Source: Aromatoleum aromaticum EbN1
GTDB taxonomy: Bacteria > Pseudomonadota > Gammaproteobacteria > Burkholderiales > Rhodocyclaceae
Assembly: GCF_000025965.1 (NCBI RefSeq)
Contig: NC_006823.1
Location: 143,356 to 207,355, forward strand
DNA: 64,000 bases
Direction: 5' to 3'
The notes below the pieces were generated by a model. The model ran no database searches. It saw only the letters and a list, made by a program, of their open reading frames with translations, and was not told where the DNA came from. The translations under genes and the position numbers were made by a program. Positions 60,469 through 64,000 of this stretch are shown here, in pieces; the first letter of the stretch is position 1, and each line of letters starts with the position of its first letter.

Positions 60469-61248
60469 ATGCAGCAACATCTACTTCGGTTTGCGCTCCC
60501 GGCTGGCAAAAAACTCTGGCCCAACGATCTCCGCGAAGCACTGGCCAAGCACGATCTGCCGCCACTTTTTTTCAGCCGCGACCCACAAACCGGCCATGCG
60601 ATCACCCGCGCGATGCGAAACGAGAAAAGGGTGCGCGGCTACATCGAACAGCACGGTCACGAACCGCCACCGCCAACCGAGGAGCAGCGGGCAAACCCGC
60701 TTGCGATCCCGGGAATTCGCATTGTCGGGTCATCGACCTGGGTGGGCATTCTCGCTACAGGTGAGCGCTACAAACCCCTCCTCGAAGCGGCCACCCTGCC
60801 CGCAATCCAGATCGTCACGCAGCGGTGCGGTCGCGGCGTCGGGGTTGAGCTTGAGCAGCACACCCTGAGCATCAAGGGACTGGACGACCCGAAGCGGTAT
60901 TTCGTCCGGAACTTGGTGATGAAGCGGGGACTGACGAAGACCGCAGAGAACACGACGCAGGTCGCCTCGCGCATCCTTTCTGCCCTTGAGCGTCAAGCAG
61001 TCGCGTATAGCTTGGATCTTCCACCCACGGCGCAAGTGGACATCCATGTAGAGAGCGTCGTACGCCCTCGCGGCATGCGCCTTGTGACGTCGACGGGCGC
61101 AACCGAGCAATTCGTTGGCCTGGCTGACGTGGAGTTTTATGCGTGCCTGGACCTGAAGGGGTACTGGTTTGCAGGCAACCTGACATCACGCGGATACGGA
61201 CGAATTATTGCTGATCACCCTGCGATGAGCACCGGGAGGTACGCGTGA
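60469..61248 (+). CDS. csf5: Csf5 (Cas6-like crRNA endonuclease)
   Basis: A 259-residue protein. N-terminal MQQHLLRFALPAGKKLWPND, a Pro-rich middle, and a C-terminal RAMP-type part with DVEFYACLDLKGYWFAGNLT followed by the Gly-rich SRGYGRIIADHP. This follows the order of Csf5 shown in Aromatoleum to cleave CRISPR repeat RNA and stay in the effector. First gene of the csf operon; stop overlaps csf1. Confidence 0.85.
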   Translation: MQQHLLRFALPAGKKLWPNDLREALAKHDLPPLFFSRDPQTGHAITRAMRNEKRVRGYIEQHGHEPPPPTEEQRANPLAIPGIRIVGSSTWVGILATGERYKPLLEAATLPAIQIVTQRCGRGVGVELEQHTLSIKGLDDPKRYFVRNLVMKRGLTKTAENTTQVASRILSALERQAVAYSLDLPPTAQVDIHVESVVRPRGMRLVTSTGATEQFVGLADVEFYACLDLKGYWFAGNLTSRGYGRIIADHPAMSTGRYA

Positions 61249-62027
61249 TGATTTCTCCCACGCAGCTTCTCATTTCGTATTTGCGCATCCCGACCACAGG
61301 AAAGAGTACCGCCGATCACGACGGGCGCTGTGTCATGTGCGGAGGCCATTACGCTGTCGGCGACCCGTGCGAGGCATGGAAGCCGACCGCTTCCTTCACG
61401 GACTTTGCGGATCTGCAGAACCCGTGGGGGACCCACGTGTGCGGCGCCTGCCTCGCCGTCAATGCACGCGGGAAGGACTTCATGCAGGACTACACGAAGT
61501 CGATCGTGTGCAAGGGCGGGGTGTTTGGATTCTTCAGTAACGATGCAGTTGCGCACTGGCTCGTGAACCCACCCGAACCCCCGTATCTGGCCTTCATCAG
61601 CACCCAGAAGTTGGGGCACATCGCCTGGAAAGCACCGGTCAATCTTTCGAGAGAACGGATGGTCGTGCGTTACAACGACAAAACCCTGGTGATTCGCCGA
61701 GCACATCTCCTTGAGTCGATCGAAGCCGCGAAGGCGCTCTCGGAAGCAAAGATCGCCGACGAAATCGCCAAGGCAGCCGAAAAGAAGGGCAAAAAGATCG
61801 GAAGGCCGACCGCGTTCCGAGCTCCAGTCAGGCTGGAACGCGAGATGGAGAACCCGGAGAGCGGCGCCCTGGCGCCCTGGGTCGATGAAATCGCCGCTGG
61901 CGACCCTGCGCTCATGCGCGCGGCACACACCTTACGCTCGGCGACAGTAGGGGAGATCTGGGGGCTCACCCACATCCTGTACGCAAAAACCCCTGGCAGC
62001 GAACTCAAGCTTAAGCCCGGCGCATAA
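61248..62027 (+). CDS. csf1: Csf1 (large-subunit-like, zinc-binding)
   Basis: From ATG 61248, overlapping the csf5 stop (TGATG); GGGAGG upstream; 259 residues. Zinc-finger type pairs CVMCGGHY and CGACLAV (about residues 28-31 and 67-70). A charged helical part follows (LSEAKIADEIAKAAEKKGKK). Csf1 takes the place of the Cas8 large subunit and may help recognise the PAM-like element. Confidence 0.85.
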   Translation: MISPTQLLISYLRIPTTGKSTADHDGRCVMCGGHYAVGDPCEAWKPTASFTDFADLQNPWGTHVCGACLAVNARGKDFMQDYTKSIVCKGGVFGFFSNDAVAHWLVNPPEPPYLAFISTQKLGHIAWKAPVNLSRERMVVRYNDKTLVIRRAHLLESIEAAKALSEAKIADEIAKAAEKKGKKIGRPTAFRAPVRLEREMENPESGALAPWVDEIAAGDPALMRAAHTLRSATVGEIWGLTHILYAKTPGSELKLKPGA

Positions 62028-62076
62028 CCCACCGAACCCTCGGCAAATAAACTTCGTTCACGAAAAAGGAAAAGCG

Positions 62077-63225
62077 ATGACAACCCACAGCAATATCCAG
62101 GGGATCTTCAAACTCACCGCACCCATGCACGTAGCCGACTCCATCCAGTACAGCCTGGACGACAAAGGTTACGTTGTGCGAAAGACTAACGGGATGGCGA
62201 ACGTGATCGCCACGATGCGTCAGAATATTCTGACCGATGGCATGCGGGTCAAGATTCCGTACTTTCCGGCAAACGACCTGCGGGGGCGTCTGCGTCGCAA
62301 GGCGGCCGCGTTGGTGATGGAGGCACTGGCTGCCAAGGGCGATAAGGTCCCCGTCGAACTCTACGCCGGGCTGTGCGCAGGTGCCTCGGGAGCCAAACCC
62401 GAGAACAGCGTGACGATCGAGGAGATCAAGCGCGCGTCGAAACACGTCTACATGGGTCTCTTTGGCGGCGGCACGCGAATGCTGCGCTCTCGATTCATCG
62501 TCTCTGACGCCGTGCCGATCATGAACGCCACCGTCAAGGCGGGCTTGGTACCGGCGTTGTTTGGCCCCTATGAGAACAGGGCACTACCCCTCTCGAACGG
62601 CAGCGAGGCCGTCGAGTCGGGCGACGGGTACAAGCTCACCGAGGTGCGTCATATTGTGCGCGTCGATGACGTGACCCGCGTCATGCGCTCAGATGAGCTT
62701 CGGGCTTACGTACAGGACGCAGAGAACGCCGTCGCCCAGTGGCAAGCCAATGTGCTCCAAAACCGTTCCGATCGAAAGAATCAAGGGGAGCAAAAGACCA
62801 CGGGCGAGGAGACTGCGAGCATCAAGAAGTCCGACCTCGCGAACGTCGTCTCTGTCCAAAGCATCATCGCCGGCACCGAGCTCTACGTTCGGTTCGACCT
62901 GCAAGACACCACGACGCAGGCCCAACGCGGCCTGCTGCTGTGCGCTCTGCGTGACCTCATCAATGAGCAAGCCCTGGGCGGCTGGATTCGTAACGGCTTC
63001 GGCAAGTTCACGGCCGAGCACTTCACGGCGAACCTCGAAGACAAAGCCTTCGCACCGTTCGCATTGGACGACAAAACGGGCGAGCTCAAACTGACCGATG
63101 CTGCTGGCCCGATGCTCGAAGCCATGAAATGCGAGCTTGCCGCGCTCACAGTGCCGTCGCTGATGGAGTTCTTCACCGGCAAGCAGCCCAAGGAAAAGGT
63201 CAAGAAGGCCAAGGAGGCGGCGTAA
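62077..63225 (+). CDS. csf2: Csf2 (Cas7-like backbone)
   Basis: A 382-residue RAMP protein. N-terminal IFKLTAPMHVADSIQYSLDD, conserved middle (IPYFPANDLRGRLRRKAAAL) and Gly-rich EALGGWIRNGFGKF-type end (QALGGWIRNGFGKFTAEHF). Csf2 subunits coat the crRNA spacer. AAAGGAAAAGCG precedes ATG 62077. C-terminal tail is Lys-rich. Confidence 0.88.
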   Translation: MTTHSNIQGIFKLTAPMHVADSIQYSLDDKGYVVRKTNGMANVIATMRQNILTDGMRVKIPYFPANDLRGRLRRKAAALVMEALAAKGDKVPVELYAGLCAGASGAKPENSVTIEEIKRASKHVYMGLFGGGTRMLRSRFIVSDAVPIMNATVKAGLVPALFGPYENRALPLSNGSEAVESGDGYKLTEVRHIVRVDDVTRVMRSDELRAYVQDAENAVAQWQANVLQNRSDRKNQGEQKTTGEETASIKKSDLANVVSVQSIIAGTELYVRFDLQDTTTQAQRGLLLCALRDLINEQALGGWIRNGFGKFTAEHFTANLEDKAFAPFALDDKTGELKLTDAAGPMLEAMKCELAALTVPSLMEFFTGKQPKEKVKKAKEAA

Positions 63226-63941
63226 TGCTCGCCCCGCTGAAGATCACCTTCCATCTGGACACCCCGATGCAGCGCTCGGGGTATCCGATTCACCTTGACG
63301 CGCTGGTTGCCTATGCCCAGACACATGCTGCCCTAGCCGGAATGGACGCAGACAATGCGCCTACTGGCATGCTCCGCGAGCTGGCCGAGGATCTTCCTCT
63401 AGCCAAGACAGAGAACAACGACGAGTGGGTATGGAAGGCGTCGGCGCTGATCCCTGTGAGTTTCGGTGAGAAATCAGTGCGGATGTGGACGCGAAAGACC
63501 AACCCCTATGACATCGCACGACGGATCATCGCCGACAAGGTGGAGATCGGGGTGCGAACGGAAAACGCGCTCAAAGCGGGGAAACCCTACGCTGGCGCGA
63601 TCGATACGGCGCGCGGATTGCTCAAGAATATGCATGAGTTCTATCCGGTCGAGGAGATCCATCAACTCGACGCGTGGTGCATTGGTGATATCGACCTACT
63701 GGAAAACCTTCTCGCGCCCGAATCGGGTTGGATCACCCACATCGGCAAACGCACGCGGATCGGCCACGGTCGGGTCAAGACGATCCAGATCGAGGAAGAC
63801 GAGGAAGCGCTGGAGAAGTGGAAGCTGCGCGTACTTCCATGGCCCGAGGCAGGCTATGAACCGATCCAGGCCGGCTTGAGACCCCCCTACTGGGCAGTTG
63901 AGACTCGGGGACTCGGGTATTGCCCGGACTCGTTGTTCTGA
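63225..63941 (+). CDS. csf3: Csf3 (Cas5-like)
   Basis: From ATG 63225, overlapping the csf2 stop (TAATG); 238 residues. RAMP-type N-terminus ITFHLDTPMQRSGYPIHLDA and Gly-rich IGKRTRIGHGRVKTIQIEED. Csf3 caps the 5' handle of crRNA like Cas5. Last complete gene in the window. Confidence 0.86.
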   Translation: MLAPLKITFHLDTPMQRSGYPIHLDALVAYAQTHAALAGMDADNAPTGMLRELAEDLPLAKTENNDEWVWKASALIPVSFGEKSVRMWTRKTNPYDIARRIIADKVEIGVRTENALKAGKPYAGAIDTARGLLKNMHEFYPVEEIHQLDAWCIGDIDLLENLLAPESGWITHIGKRTRIGHGRVKTIQIEEDEEALEKWKLRVLPWPEAGYEPIQAGLRPPYWAVETRGLGYCPDSLF

Positions 63942-63954
63942 GTCATTCTGGCTA

Positions 63955-64000
63955 TGCAGGATCAAATAGTCGCCCCCATGCTGGTACTGGAGCCAGGCGT
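63955..64000 (+). CDS. Possible start of another gene, cut by window edge
   Basis: An open frame from ATG 63955 (MQDQIVAPMLVLEPG) continues to the window end. No ribosome site is evident. It is too short to judge. No CRISPR repeat is visible in these 60 bases. Confidence 0.2.

Noticed and set aside
60426..60764. Small frame with a good ribosome site before csf5
   Set aside because: It runs out of frame through csf5 and has no protein-like sequence beyond the first codons.
63942..64000. CRISPR repeat after csf3
   Set aside because: No repeated unit or palindromic repeat in the last 60 bases.

Overview
The window looks like a stretch of plasmid or other mobile-element DNA from a betaproteobacterium, most likely of the Rhodocyclales (Azoarcus/Aromatoleum/Thauera type). 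This is inferred from the high-GC gene content, the TraT surface-exclusion lipoprotein, three IS elements, a minimal type IV CRISPR-Cas locus (known from an Aromatoleum plasmid) and long runs of small hypothetical genes. No replication or partition gene, rRNA operon or intact tRNA was found, so plasmid location is an inference.

Layout. 1-2.0 kb: end of an IS21-family element (istB cut by the window edge, istA complete). 2.1-9.7 kb: small accessory genes, several broken, around a degenerate EAL-domain gene split at its 3' end by a complete IS1380-family element (4653-6346, perfect 14-bp inverted repeats, 5-bp target duplication), an exosortase-type acyltransferase gene, and an IS5-family element. 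9.8-16.2 kb (minus strand): a four-gene Wadjet/MksBEFG-type plasmid-defence operon in the order jetC-jetB-jetA-jetD, with a divergent small putative regulator. 16.9-19.7 kb: an MmeI-like single-chain restriction-modification enzyme. 19.8-21.6 kb: a frameshifted thermonuclease, an HPF/RaiA-like ribosome factor and a Bax-inhibitor-1-like membrane protein.

21.7-39.6 kb: a very complete ter (tellurite/stress) region in two divergent operons. The minus operon carries TerD paralogues, an AIM24-like protein, a predicted small-molecule pathway (ATP-grasp, phosphoribosyltransferase, HAD phosphatase, StiP, CitE-like lyase) and TerA. The plus operon carries pgpA, three TerY-type vWA proteins, a TerX-like protein, a PP2C phosphatase, a kinase, TerC and TerB. 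39.7-42.8 kb: a DUF4236 protein, small proteins, TraT and HU.

42.8-44.3 kb: about 1.5 kb with no convincing gene but dense inverted repeats, UUCG and GAAA tetraloop sequences, tRNA T-arm-like pieces and a 23-nt match to the GTPase-associated centre of 23S rRNA. This is my best candidate for something undescribed: a large structured RNA. 44.4-57.8 kb: a mostly minus-strand run of small overlapping hypothetical genes with a DnaQ-like exonuclease, a family-4-like uracil-DNA glycosylase and a PAS-PAS-GGDEF-EAL protein. 57.9-63.9 kb: a type IV-A CRISPR-Cas locus (csf4/dinG divergent from csf5-csf1-csf2-csf3), with no adaptation genes and no array inside the window.

Taken together the segment holds at least three defence or inter-element competition modules (Wadjet, MmeI-like RM, type IV-A CRISPR), two of them anti-plasmid types, flanking a stress-response island.
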